Assembly (NCBI GenBank): GCA_016872595.1
Contig: VGZJ01000012.1
Span: forward strand, 1-45,155
DNA: 45,155 bases
DNA from: Planctomycetota bacterium
GTDB lineage: Bacteria > Planctomycetota > Planctomycetia > Gemmatales > Gemmataceae
Reading direction: 5' to 3'
In this document: piece after piece, positions 17,165 to 24,781 of the stretch
Numbering within the stretch: position 1 is the stretch's first letter
How the letters are laid out: every line of letters starts with the position of its first letter
Made by a program: the position numbers and the translations under genes
Notes under the pieces: model-generated
What the model was told of the DNA's origin: nothing
What the model saw: the letters and a program-made list of their open reading frames with translations, nothing else
Database searches by the model: none

Positions 17165-17368
17165 GTGGCACGCGAACTGCAAGACCGTATCGCGCTCGCG
17201 TTCGTGGCCTACGTCTTCACGGCGCTGCTGTGGTTGTTTGGTCAGCCGCTGTGGATCGCGCTGTTGCGGGTTGTCGACCCACGGCTACTCAGAGATTCAA
17301 TCTCGGTCGAGGGCGACTCAAGGTCGTGCCGAGCGTGCCCTCGGTTTCCAAGCCGTTTCGATGACTGA
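17165..17368 (+). CDS. Tiny putative membrane protein
   Basis: The protein has 67 residues, with GTG start and GAGGG about 8 nt upstream. There is one hydrophobic helix near residues 10-35 (LAFVAYVFTALLWLFGQPLW), then a basic, Ser/Arg-rich tail. No family is recognised. Its stop overlaps the start of the next small membrane ORF. A perfect 13-bp palindrome (GAGATTCAATCTC, 17292-17304) lies within it. The lack of any known family and the weak tail make it uncertain. Confidence 0.35.
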   Translation: MARELQDRIALAFVAYVFTALLWLFGQPLWIALLRVVDPRLLRDSISVEGDSRSCRACPRFPSRFDD

Positions 17369-17579
17369 TGAGCGTGCCACCAATGCTCCCAGCTTACCCG
17401 GATTACTTCCCTGCGTAGCCTTGGTTGTCGACCCCATCGTGTTGTATCTGCTGGAGGGCCTGCTCTTCAGTCGCTCGTCCGTGCAGGCGCAGGCGTGCGG
17501 CCGCGCGACGTCACAAACGCTACTGGCCTGCTACTTGGTGGGCCTGATCGCGTTCAGCCTTCGTCACTGGTGGGACTGA
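17361..17579 (+). CDS. Small putative two-helix membrane protein
   Basis: The protein has 72 residues. ATG at 17361 overlaps the preceding stop. Two hydrophobic segments are visible: LPGLLPCVALVVDPIVLYLL (12-31) and TLLACYLVGLIAFSLRHWW (53-71), linked by RSSVQAQACGRATS. No family is recognised. The last 26 bases overlap the end of the convergent phosphatase gene. The membrane pattern and the coupling to the previous ORF support it modestly. Confidence 0.4.
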   Translation: MTDERATNAPSLPGLLPCVALVVDPIVLYLLEGLLFSRSSVQAQACGRATSQTLLACYLVGLIAFSLRHWWD

Positions 17580-18060
17580 ACGGCACGGGCACAATCAGGT
17601 TCGGGCGTGGGTGCGGGAAGAAGTTGGCGAGGCCGTGCTTCTGCGCGAGCAGGACGTGTTCGTGATCCACCATGCGGTAGTGACCGGCGACCGCATCCGG
17701 TGAGCGCGATTCGATCCACTCTTGCGCGTCTTTGGGTGACACGCCCAGCGCGATCAGGTACAGCCACAGGACGGTGGGCGAGCGCAGATGGCCCATCACG
17801 CAGTGGACGTAGACGTGAGCGTCCGGGGCGCTCGCGAAGCGGTGCAGTACGTCGAGCGCGCCGGTCGCGGTCGCGGCGGGCAGGCGGCGCGAGTCGCGCA
17901 TCGGCACATCGACCACATCAACGAACCCGTTGCCAGCCCAAACCTCGCTCCGAATGTCGGACACGTTGAGGACGTGGGTCACGCCGGCCGCGAGCAACCG
18001 CGGCGCGAGTTCGGCGCGCGCGAACGGCCCGACGGACAGGCACTCCGTGATGCGGAACAT
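17554..18060 (-). CDS. Dual-specificity-type protein phosphatase
   Basis: The protein has 168 residues. The cysteine phosphatase signature HCVMGHLRS (H-C-x5-R-S; residues about 92-100) is present, followed by the helix PTVLWLYLIALG. The upstream Asp of general acid type could be in VVDVPMRDS. The N-terminal part (ITECLSVGPFARAELAPRLL, then THVLNVSD) is the usual start of small DSP domains. It removes phosphate from Tyr or Ser/Thr residues, or from small phosphoesters, in the cytoplasm. It starts 3 bases after the stop of the PP2C gene, so the pair is co-translated and probably acts against protein kinases of the Hanks type that abound in this group. Confidence 0.85.
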   Translation of the reverse strand: MFRITECLSVGPFARAELAPRLLAAGVTHVLNVSDIRSEVWAGNGFVDVVDVPMRDSRRLPAATATGALDVLHRFASAPDAHVYVHCVMGHLRSPTVLWLYLIALGVSPKDAQEWIESRSPDAVAGHYRMVDHEHVLLAQKHGLANFFPHPRPNLIVPVPFSPTSDEG

Positions 18061-18063
18061 GCG

Positions 18064-18651
18064 TCACTCGCTTTCCAGCAACACAACCGTGAAGTCGTCC
18101 TGAAACTCGCCCGTCGTCTTGAGTCGCGCGTGCTCTTGCAGCGCGGTAAGCAACTCGTCGCCCGATAGACGGGCGGCACAGTCCCAGACGCGCTCCCAAC
18201 TCGCGAACTTCCACGCGCCGTCGCTCATTACCAGCACCTTCCACGGCGCGACGAGCTTCAAGTCGAACGGTACGAAGGTGGCGTCCCCGCTCCCGACCGG
18301 CGGGTTCTTGAACTGGCGCGACGTGAGGATGAGCGGCGCGCCGGTGCCGCAGACCGCGGCCGCGGCGCTGTCGCCGCACGACGCGCCGGTTAGGCGGTCG
18401 CCTTCGACGAACAGCGTGACCAGCGTTGTGAACCCGGCAGCGGGGTCGGCCGCGACCGCGGCATCGGCAGCTTGTGGACCGTGGCGGGCGGCCACTTCGC
18501 ACGCGAGCTGCGCGGCGCGCGCCCCGCCGGCGCGCCCGCCCTGACCGTCGGCGAGCGCGACGAATACTGCGACCGGCGATTCGCGCACAACGAAGGCGTC
18601 TTCGTTGACGACGTGGCCGCTCGCGGCGCTGGAGGAGTAGACGCGGATCAT
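18064..18651 (-). CDS. PP2C-family Ser/Thr protein phosphatase
   Basis: The protein has 195 residues, somewhat shorter than the usual 240. PPM motifs are visible: NEDAFVV (motif 1, residues 16-22), ALADGQGGRAGG (metal-binding DG), SCGDSAAAAV, KVLVMSDGAWKF and the final FQDDFTVVLLE. It is a Mn/Mg-dependent phosphatase of the cytoplasm. It lies between Kdo transferase (18-base gap) and the DSP gene (3-base gap), in one minus-strand operon. Residues between the motifs are compressed, but no catalytic position appears lost. The ribosome site is weak. Confidence 0.88.
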   Translation of the reverse strand: MIRVYSSSAASGHVVNEDAFVVRESPVAVFVALADGQGGRAGGARAAQLACEVAARHGPQAADAAVAADPAAGFTTLVTLFVEGDRLTGASCGDSAAAAVCGTGAPLILTSRQFKNPPVGSGDATFVPFDLKLVAPWKVLVMSDGAWKFASWERVWDCAARLSGDELLTALQEHARLKTTGEFQDDFTVVLLESE

Positions 18652-18669
18652 TCGGGTATATTACCTGAT

Positions 18670-19983
18670 TCACGCGGCGCGCGCGAGGGGCGCTGAGGGG
18701 ATGAGCGCGTCGAGTACCGCGAGCGTGCGGGCGGTCGCGCCTTGCTGGCGCGCCACGAGGGCGCGGGCCGCAGTGCCCATTCGGGCGCGCAGATCGGGGT
18801 CGGAGATGAGTTGCGCGAGCGCCACTTCGAGTTCGGCTTCGTCCTTCACCCGGAACGCACCGCCAACTTCCACGAGGCGCTTCGCGGCGTCCTTGAAGTT
18901 CCAGACGTGTGGGCCGAAGGTACACGGCACGCCGTACCCGGCCGGTTCGATCATGCTTTGGCCGCCGCGCTGCCCGTCGAGGCTGCCGCCGGTGAAGCCG
19001 ACGTCGGCTAAGCCCCACGCCGCGCCGAGTTCACCCACCGTATCGAGCAGCACCACCGCAGGCATTTCGGCCAACGGCGCGACGATCTGCGAGCGCCGCG
19101 CGAACGGCAGCCCGCTGGCTTCGACCAGCCGCGCGACCTCCTCGAAGCGGTCGCGGTGGCGCGGAACGAGGAGCAACCGCAGGTGCGGGAACCGGGCGCG
19201 CAGCCGCGCGAACACGCCGAGGACGATGGCCTCTTCGGGCGCGTGCGTACTGCCGGCGAGGAAGAGTAGGGGTGAGGGGGTGAGGGGGTGAAGGGGTGAA
19301 AGGCCCAGAGTCGCCGCCAGCGCGCGCACTTTGGCCTCGTTCGGTGTGGCCGCGCCGTCGTACTTGATCGAGCCGGTGACGACGAGTTTTTCCGCAGGCA
19401 CGCCGAGGTGCCGCAGGCGCTCCGCGTACTCGTGTTCCTGAATCGCGAAGCGCGTGACGTGCCGGAACAGCAGCCGGCGCGCGACTCCGGCGACCTTCGC
19501 CAACCGCCGCGCGCTCCGCGGGCTGAGGCGCGCGTTCACCACGACCACGGGGACGTTGCGCGCGCGCGCCGCGGCGAGGAAGTTCGGCCACAGCTCGCTT
19601 TCGGTCAGCACCACGAGCGCCGGGTTCACCGCGCGAAGCGCCGCGGCCACGGCCCACGAGAAGTCGAGCGGCCACGCGATCACGTCGAGGTCGGGGAACT
19701 TGCGCCGGGCCTCGTCGAGCCCGGTGTCGGTGGTGGACGAAACGACGACGTGCCAATCCGGGTGCCGCGTGCGGAACGCCGGGACGAGCGTGCCGAGCAG
19801 GTTCACTTCGCCAACACTGACCGCGTGGAACCACGCCACCGGGCGCGGCTGCTTGCGCACGGCAACGCGGCCGAGGAACTTCGCGCCGAGGTCGCGCCGG
19901 TAGCGACCCGTGCGCGCGGCGCGCCACAGCAGCCACGGCGACAGCAGTGCGAGCGCCAGCAGGTAGAAGAGGTTCAGGAACAT
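18670..19983 (-). CDS. waaA: 3-deoxy-D-manno-octulosonic acid transferase
   Basis: The protein has 437 residues, the expected length for KdtA/WaaA. It transfers Kdo from CMP-Kdo to the lipid A precursor at the inner membrane, an early step of LPS core assembly. Evidence: an N-terminal membrane anchor (MFLNLFYLLALALLSPWLLW), WFHAVSVGEVNLLGTLVPAF with the catalytic Glu, TESELWPNFLAAAR, VVTGSIKYD, and the C-terminal GGSLDGQRGGQSMIEPAGYG binding the CMP sugar. A tract of 8-bp repeats lies in the domain linker (19268-19299). The start at 19983 excludes a long spurious upstream extension. It is co-directional with the two phosphatase genes downstream. It supports an LPS-type outer membrane in this organism. 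Confidence 0.93.
   Translation of the reverse strand: MFLNLFYLLALALLSPWLLWRAARTGRYRRDLGAKFLGRVAVRKQPRPVAWFHAVSVGEVNLLGTLVPAFRTRHPDWHVVVSSTTDTGLDEARRKFPDLDVIAWPLDFSWAVAAALRAVNPALVVLTESELWPNFLAAARARNVPVVVVNARLSPRSARRLAKVAGVARRLLFRHVTRFAIQEHEYAERLRHLGVPAEKLVVTGSIKYDGAATPNEAKVRALAATLGLSPLHPLTPSPLLFLAGSTHAPEEAIVLGVFARLRARFPHLRLLLVPRHRDRFEEVARLVEASGLPFARRSQIVAPLAEMPAVVLLDTVGELGAAWGLADVGFTGGSLDGQRGGQSMIEPAGYGVPCTFGPHVWNFKDAAKRLVEVGGAFRVKDEAELEVALAQLISDPDLRARMGTAARALVARQQGATARTLAVLDALIPSAPLARAA
19268..19299 (-). repeat. 8-bp tandem repeat inside waaA
   Basis: Four units of TCACCCCY are read on the minus strand and translated as SPLHPLTPSPLL at about residues 229-240, in the linker between the two Rossmann domains. 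Copy number is not a multiple of three bases per unit, so each gain or loss would shift the frame. Confidence 0.7.
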
Positions 19984-20057
19984 CGGGTTCCGTCCCGGTC
20001 GCGCGAAGGGCGACAGTGTACCGCGGGCGCGCGATTGGCCGCAACGCCGCTTTCGCG

Positions 20058-21485
20058 CTACTTCTTCGTGTCGCGGTAGTCGAGCGGCGGGGGCTGGTCT
20101 TTTTCCAGCATCGCGGTGTACTTGCGGCCGGCGAGCCGTTTCGTGTGTTCGGCCTTCGCGTCGTTCCGCAGGTCGGCGTCGGTGAACAGGTCGTGGGCGG
20201 TCGCGGCCAGCGTGCGCGCGGCGAGGTTCATGCCCTTCTTGGCGATGGTCGTTCCGCCGCACGCGACCGCCTGCCACGAGTGCCCCGGCGTGCCCGGAAC
20301 CCAGCACGCGACGCGCACGCCCACCGTCGGCACGATCCACGACACGTCGCCCACGTCCGTACTGCCGCCGCTCGACTGCCCGGACACGTCGAACACGCGG
20401 CCGATCTGCTCCAGCGGCGGGGCCTTGTCGGGGAACGTCTCGCGCAGCCGCACCGCGAACTTCGTTTCCTCCGCGTCGTACTTCAGGTCGTTGAGCGCGG
20501 TCAGGTTCTTCTTCGCGATCTCCGAGAGCGCGTCGTTGGGCAGAATCTCCATCGTGCCGCCGAGGTACTGCACTTCGAGGCGCGTTTCGGTGGCGAGCGC
20601 GCCGGCCTGCGCGCACTTGAGCACGCGCGGGTAGAGTTTCTGCACCACATCGGCCTTCGGGTGCCGCACATAGAAGAACCCCTCCGCGAACTCCGGCACG
20701 ACGTTGGCCGCGCCGCCGCCGCTCGTTACGGTGTGGTGCAGGCGCGTGCCGTCCGGGGTGTGCTCGCGCAGCAGTTCGACCGCGTGCATCGTCAGCACCA
20801 GCGCGTCGAGGGCGCTGCGGCCCTTTTCGGGCGACGCGGCGGCGTGGGCCGCGGTGCCGTGGAACCGGAACTTGACCGCGACCCGCGCGAGACAACTCGC
20901 GTCGCCCGCGGCGTTGTTCGCGCCGGGGTGCCAGTGCAGGGCGGCGTCGCAATCGTCGAACAGCCCGGCGCGGGCCATGAACACCTTCGCCGCGCCGCCC
21001 TCTTCGGCCGGGCACATGTAGAACCGCACCGTGCCCTTGAGCTTTCCGGCCTTGATCTGCTCGGCGATGGCGATGGTTGCGGAGAGCGACGCGGTGCCGA
21101 ACAGGTGGTGCCCGCAGGCGTGACCGTAGCCGTTGCCGCCCTTCTTCGGCTGGCGGAACGGCACCGCGTCCTGCGCAAGTTCGGGCAGCGCGTCGAACTC
21201 GCCCATGATGCCGATGACCGGCTTGCCGGTGCCGAACTCCGCGGTGAACGCCGTGGGAATCTTCGCCACCCCGCGCGTTACCTTCAATCCGGCTTTCTCC
21301 GCGATGTCCGCGAGCGCGTCCGCGGACTTCTTCTCCTGATAGCCCGGCTCGGCCCAGTCCCAAATCTTCAGAGCGGTGGGCCAGTTCGCATCAGCGTGCG
21401 CCCCGGCGGATTTAATCGCGGCCTCCTTCTGTGCGACCGCGAGCGCGGGAGAAACGACAAGCGCGACGAGGGAAAGCAATCGCAT
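20058..21485 (-). CDS. Exported M20-family amidohydrolase (AbgB-like)
   Basis: The protein has 475 residues. The start at 21485 gives a signal peptide (MRLLSLVALVVSPALAVAQ). Upstream codons run into the palindromic repeat and are rejected. M20 metal-site motifs are visible: GIMGEFDALPELAQ, GYGHACGHHLFGT, CPAEEGGAAKVF and DAALHWHPG. The dimerisation/lid domain follows (KFRFHGTAAHAAASPEKGRS). The length and the GNGYGHACGHHL region resemble p-aminobenzoyl-glutamate hydrolase subunit B. It is a probable aminoacylase or amidohydrolase outside the cytoplasm; the substrate is unknown. It is divergent from the DUF2721 gene, with a perfect 31-bp palindrome between. Confidence 0.88.
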   Translation of the reverse strand: MRLLSLVALVVSPALAVAQKEAAIKSAGAHADANWPTALKIWDWAEPGYQEKKSADALADIAEKAGLKVTRGVAKIPTAFTAEFGTGKPVIGIMGEFDALPELAQDAVPFRQPKKGGNGYGHACGHHLFGTASLSATIAIAEQIKAGKLKGTVRFYMCPAEEGGAAKVFMARAGLFDDCDAALHWHPGANNAAGDASCLARVAVKFRFHGTAAHAAASPEKGRSALDALVLTMHAVELLREHTPDGTRLHHTVTSGGGAANVVPEFAEGFFYVRHPKADVVQKLYPRVLKCAQAGALATETRLEVQYLGGTMEILPNDALSEIAKKNLTALNDLKYDAEETKFAVRLRETFPDKAPPLEQIGRVFDVSGQSSGGSTDVGDVSWIVPTVGVRVACWVPGTPGHSWQAVACGGTTIAKKGMNLAARTLAATAHDLFTDADLRNDAKAEHTKRLAGRKYTAMLEKDQPPPLDYRDTKK

Positions 21486-21498
21486 GGTGCGTCTCGTG

Positions 21499-21575
21499 AA
21501 AGTAGTAGGCACACGCCGAGTGCCGTCGCATTCCACCGAGTCTAGCGACGGCACTCGGCGTGTGCCTACTACTTT
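21499..21575. repeat. Perfect 31-bp palindrome (GTAGGCAC family), copy 1
   Basis: Arms 21499-21529 and 21545-21575 are perfectly complementary with a 15-base loop. It fills the divergent gap between the amidohydrolase and DUF2721 genes, starting 13 bases before one ATG and ending 20 bases before the other. The right arm matches 27 of 31 bases of the right arm of copy 2 (23070-23100). It looks like a mobile REP/MITE-type element. Confidence 0.85.
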
Positions 21576-21595
21576 ACCTCTGAAGGGGACCGCAC

Positions 21596-22138
21596 ATGAC
21601 CGCAATCGACTTTCTCGGCGCGGGCGAGATTCTGGGCGCGATGATTACGCCGGCGCTGCTCATCAGCGCGTCGGGTACACTGGCCCTTTCGACCGCGAAC
21701 CGGCTGGGGCGCGTCGTGGACCGCATTCGCGCGCTGAACGACATGGCCGAGGGACTGCCGGACGGCGTCGTGACCGACGAGGTCGTCGACAAGCGGGCGC
21801 TCATCGCCGATCAGATCGGCTGGCACACCCTGCGGCTCCGCCTGCTTCAGCGCACCATCGTCACTCTGTACGTCGCCATCGGGTTGCTGGTCGGGGCGAG
21901 CCTGACGGTCGGCCTGTCCGCTTCGACCAAGTGGGCGCTCGGGTGGGTGCCGGTGCTCTTCGGCCTGAGCGGGGCGTTCGCGCTCCTGTTCGCCGCCGGC
22001 ATGTTGATCCGCGAGTCGCGGTTCGCCGTGCGCGGGGCCGAAGTGGAGATCGAGTACGTGCGGAAGGTGGTCGCGCGGAAAACGACCGTGCCGCTGGTGC
22101 GGCACGAGAAGCCGGAAGGCGGGCTGGGCGAGGGGTGA
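21596..22138 (+). CDS. DUF2721 family membrane protein
   Basis: The protein has 180 residues. RBS: GAAGGGG about 9 nt before the ATG. The family N-terminus is clear: GAMITPALLISASGTLALST then ANRLGRVVDRIRALNDM. Three membrane helices are visible, near 14-34, 92-112 (TIVTLYVAIGLLVGASLTVG) and 118-142. A charged, soluble C-terminus ends RHEKPEGGLGEG. The family function is unknown. It is convergent with thioredoxin, with a 22-base palindrome between. Confidence 0.88.
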   Translation: MTAIDFLGAGEILGAMITPALLISASGTLALSTANRLGRVVDRIRALNDMAEGLPDGVVTDEVVDKRALIADQIGWHTLRLRLLQRTIVTLYVAIGLLVGASLTVGLSASTKWALGWVPVLFGLSGAFALLFAAGMLIRESRFAVRGAEVEIEYVRKVVARKTTVPLVRHEKPEGGLGEG

Positions 22139-22160
22139 GCGCCGGGCGCGCGCCCGGCGC
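22139..22160. terminator. 22-bp perfect GC palindrome between convergent genes
   Basis: GCGCCGGGCGC is followed at once by its complement (22150-22160). It begins directly after the DUF2721 stop and 11 bases before the end of the thioredoxin gene. No U-tract is present, so it may act with Rho or only as a structural barrier for both transcripts. Confidence 0.45.
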
Positions 22161-22171
22161 GCGGCGCGCCG

Positions 22172-22501
22172 TTAGGCGTACTGGTTGATGAGGCGCGCCA
22201 GTTCTTCGAGCGAGAGGACGCCGCTCTCGGTGTGAACCGGGGTGTCGCTCCCCTTGAAGAACAGGATGCGCGGGATCGTCATTACGTCGTACTTCACGGC
22301 CAGCGACGGGTTCTCGTCCACGTTCAGTTTGCCCACCTTCACCTTGCCGGCGAACTGGTCGGCGGCGGCGTCGATGGTCGCGGACAGGCGTCGGCACGGC
22401 CCGCACCATGGGGCCCAGAAGTCGGCCACCACGAGGGTGCCGCTGGTGACGTGCTCGTTCCAGTTGGCTTCGGTCAGTTCGACGACGTTCGGGCTGGCCA
22501 T
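22172..22501 (-). CDS. trxA: Thioredoxin
   Basis: The protein has 109 residues, typical of TrxA. The active site is WCGPC (residues 33-37) in VVADFWAPWCGPCRRL. The cis-Pro loop is TIPRILFFKG, and the C-terminal helix is SLEELARLINQYA. It is a cytoplasmic disulfide reductase that works with thioredoxin reductase. RBS: GAGG about 8 nt before the ATG. The gene is divergent from rpmA. Confidence 0.95.
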   Translation of the reverse strand: MASPNVVELTEANWNEHVTSGTLVVADFWAPWCGPCRRLSATIDAAADQFAGKVKVGKLNVDENPSLAVKYDVMTIPRILFFKGSDTPVHTESGVLSLEELARLINQYA

Positions 22502-22623
22502 CGCGAGTACCTCGTTACGAGATGAGCGCCCGGGCCGCGGGCGATTGGTGCCTTATTCTACGCGAAAGGGTGTACCGCACCAACGGCGCGCCCTTTCGCG
22601 CGCCGGTTCCGGGCCGCGCCCCC

Positions 22624-22653
22624 TGTCCACCGTGGGCCGCGCGCCCCTACAAT
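22624..22653 (+). promoter_or_regulatory. Possible rpmA promoter
   Basis: TGTCCA (22624-22629) and TACAAT (22648-22653) are separated by 18 bases. They lie 45 bases upstream of the L27 start. The -10 matches well; the -35 is weak. Confidence 0.4.
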
Positions 22654-22697
22654 ACTGATTCTTTCGCGCGTACCGTGCGCTCAACGAGGGCCATGTC

Positions 22698-22967
22698 ATG
22701 GCACACAAGAAGGGTCAAGGGTCGGTCAAGAACGGGCGCGACTCGCTCCCGAAGCGCCGCGGGCTAAAGGCCTACGGCGGGCAGGCGGTCACGGTCGGCA
22801 GCATCATCGTGACGCAGTGCGGCACGCGGTACTCGCCCGGCCGGTTCGTCCGGCTCGCGAAGGACAGCAGCATCTTCGCGCTGGTCGACGGCACCGTGTA
22901 CTTCGACCAGAGCGGCAAGCGGGTCAACGTGCAGCCCGCCGACGCGACCGCCACGAAGGTGTTCTGA
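22698..22967 (+). CDS. rpmA: 50S ribosomal protein L27
   Basis: The protein has 89 residues. It begins [16 protein letters not shown], the L27 hallmark, with no cleavable N-terminal extension. [20 protein letters not shown] and [15 protein letters not shown] follow in the usual order. RBS: GAGG about 8 nt before the ATG. L27 lies near the peptidyl-transferase centre and its N-terminus contacts tRNA. In most bacteria rplU (L21) is directly upstream; here the upstream neighbour is thioredoxin on the opposite strand, so the pair is split. The tail ([14 protein letters not shown]) is a little longer than usual. Confidence 0.95.
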   Translation: MAHKKGQGSVKNGRDSLPKRRGLKAYGGQAVTVGSIIVTQCGTRYSPGRFVRLAKDSSIFALVDGTVYFDQSGKRVNVQPADATATKVF

Positions 22968-23000
22968 GCCGGGCGCGCCGCCCAAGGCGCGAGGTAATGC

Positions 23001-23100
23001 AGTGGGCACGCCCCGCGTGCCGTCGCCGCGGCCCAGTTGAGCACCCGCGAAGGTGCTCACACCGCATTCGCGACGGCACGCGGCGCGTGCCTGCCACTTT
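23001..23100. repeat. GTAGGCAC-family palindrome, copy 2, with nested hairpin
   Basis: Outer arms 23001-23026 and 23070-23096 are nearly complementary. An inner perfect hairpin GAGCACC-N6-GGTGCTC (23039-23058) sits in the loop, so a branched structure is possible. It lies between convergent rpmA and proS. The right arm matches copy 1 at 27 of 31 bases. Confidence 0.75.
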
Positions 23101-23119
23101 TTCAATCACGTCAAACTTC

Positions 23120-24655
23120 TCAATACGCCCGCGCGAAGATCACGCGGCGCGCGCTCGGCTTGCCGGTAAAGACGCACGCGCCCGGCTCCTGCGGTCCGTC
23201 GAACGGCAGGCACCGGATCGTCGCCTTGTACTCGGCCTGAACCCGGTCCTCGGTCTCGCGCGTGCCGTCCCAGTGGGCGTACACGAACTTCAGGCCGCTC
23301 TCACCCGCGCCCTCCTTCTCGGCCGGGAACAGCGCCTTGAACTCGTCCAGCGTGTTCGCGGTCGTGATGCGCGAATCGCGGAACGCCTTCGCCCGGTCGA
23401 ACAGCGCCTTCTGGATGTCGCGCAGCAACTTACTGATGTGGTCCGCGGCCGAAGCGAGCGGCACGCCGAACTGCTTCCCCTCCTTGCCGGGCACGTCGCG
23501 CCGGGCCACCGCGCACGCGCTCTTCTCGATGTCCTTCGGCCCGATCTCGACGCGCACCGGCACCCCGCGCACCTCGTGCTCGGCGTACCGGAACCCCGGC
23601 TGCTTGTCGAACATCGTGTCGATCTTCACGCTAATGGGTTCGTAGCCGAAGAAGTCGTCGCGCGGCAGGGCGCGCAACTCGGCCGCGAGCTTCTCCGCGG
23701 CGGCGATGCTCGGCCCGCGCTCCGCGTCGTTCTTCCCGAGCGGCACGATGACGACGTGCGTGGGTGCGAGCCGCGGCGGGACGACCAGCCCGTTATCGTC
23801 CGAGTGCGTCATGATGAGGCCACCGATGAGCCGCGTGCTCACGCCCCAGCTCGTCGCCCACGCGAACTCTTCCTTGTTGTTCTGGTCCTTGAAGGTCACG
23901 TCGAAGGCTTTCGCGAAGTTCTGGCCTAGGAAGTGCGACGTGCCGGCTTGGAGCGCCTTGCCGTCCTGCATCATGGCCTCGATACAGAGCGTGTACACCG
24001 CGCCGGGGAACTTCTGGCCGTCGGTCTTCGGCCCGACCATCACCGGCATCGCCATCCACTCTTCCGCGAACTTCTGGTACACGCGCACCATCTGGAGCGT
24101 CTCCGCTTCGGCTTCGGCGGCGGTGGCGTGCGCGGTGTGGCCCTCTTGCCACAGGAACTCCGCGGTGCGCAGGAACAGGCGCGTGCGCATCTCCCAGCGC
24201 ACCACGTTGCACCACTGGTTGATGAGCAGCGGCAGGTCGCGGTAGCTCTGCACCCACTTCTTGTAGGTGTTCCAGATGATCGTCTCGCTCGTCGGGCGGA
24301 TGATGAGCGGCTCTTCCAGTTCCGCGGACGGGTCCACGTGAAGGGGCTTACCGGCTTCTGCCTTCAGCCGGTAGTGCGTGACGACGGCGCACTCTTTGGC
24401 GAACCCCTCGGCCATTTGCTCCTCTTTGGCGAGGTAGCTCATGGGGATGAAGAGGGGGAAGTAGGCGTTGACGTGGTCGGTGTCCTTGAAGAGTTTGTCG
24501 AGGCCGCGCTGCATCTTCTCCCAGAGGGCGTACCCGGTGGGCTTGATGACCATGCACCCGCGCACGTCGCTGTTGTCGGCGAGCCCTGCCTCTTTCACGA
24601 CATCGAGATACCACTGGGCGTAATTGGCGGCGCGCTTGGTAATGACATCAGCCAT
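23120..24655 (-). CDS. proS: Prolyl-tRNA synthetase, archaeal/Thermus type
   Basis: The protein has 511 residues. Class II motifs are seen: [18 protein letters not shown], motif 2 [20 protein letters not shown] (about 158-177), and motif 3 in [18 protein letters not shown]. The anticodon-binding domain begins at [12 protein letters not shown] (about 310). The C-terminal extension ends [10 protein letters not shown] with a terminal Tyr, as in the Thermus/archaeal ProRS. The long bacterial editing insertion is absent between motifs 2 and 3. It charges tRNA-Pro in the cytoplasm. A copy of the GC palindrome lies in its upstream region (24691-24715). Confidence 0.95.
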   Translation of the reverse strand: MADVITKRAANYAQWYLDVVKEAGLADNSDVRGCMVIKPTGYALWEKMQRGLDKLFKDTDHVNAYFPLFIPMSYLAKEEQMAEGFAKECAVVTHYRLKAEAGKPLHVDPSAELEEPLIIRPTSETIIWNTYKKWVQSYRDLPLLINQWCNVVRWEMRTRLFLRTAEFLWQEGHTAHATAAEAEAETLQMVRVYQKFAEEWMAMPVMVGPKTDGQKFPGAVYTLCIEAMMQDGKALQAGTSHFLGQNFAKAFDVTFKDQNNKEEFAWATSWGVSTRLIGGLIMTHSDDNGLVVPPRLAPTHVVIVPLGKNDAERGPSIAAAEKLAAELRALPRDDFFGYEPISVKIDTMFDKQPGFRYAEHEVRGVPVRVEIGPKDIEKSACAVARRDVPGKEGKQFGVPLASAADHISKLLRDIQKALFDRAKAFRDSRITTANTLDEFKALFPAEKEGAGESGLKFVYAHWDGTRETEDRVQAEYKATIRCLPFDGPQEPGACVFTGKPSARRVIFARAY

Positions 24656-24690
24656 GAGTGAACTCCGTTACAGGCGAGCGAAGACGAACG

Positions 24691-24715
24691 AACAGGGGGC
24701 TAACGCCCCCCGCTC
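24691..24715 (-). repeat. Dispersed GC palindrome, copy 2
   Basis: Read on the minus strand this is GAGCGGGGGGCGTTAGCCCC followed by CCTGTT. It is identical to copy 1 (2950-2973) except one base in the loop. It is 36 bases upstream of the proS start, so it would lie in the proS leader. Confidence 0.8.
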
Positions 24716-24781
24716 GCCACGAGAGATATGGTAGTGACAGCGCCGCGGCCGAAAGGTGATCGGGGGCCGCGGCGCGCCGGG

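Noticed and set aside
18670-21363. An 897-codon frame suggesting an amidohydrolase-Kdo transferase fusion
   Set aside because: The first ~460 codons are low-complexity Arg/Gly text in a different frame from the real amidohydrolase. The Kdo transferase start at 19983 is clear.
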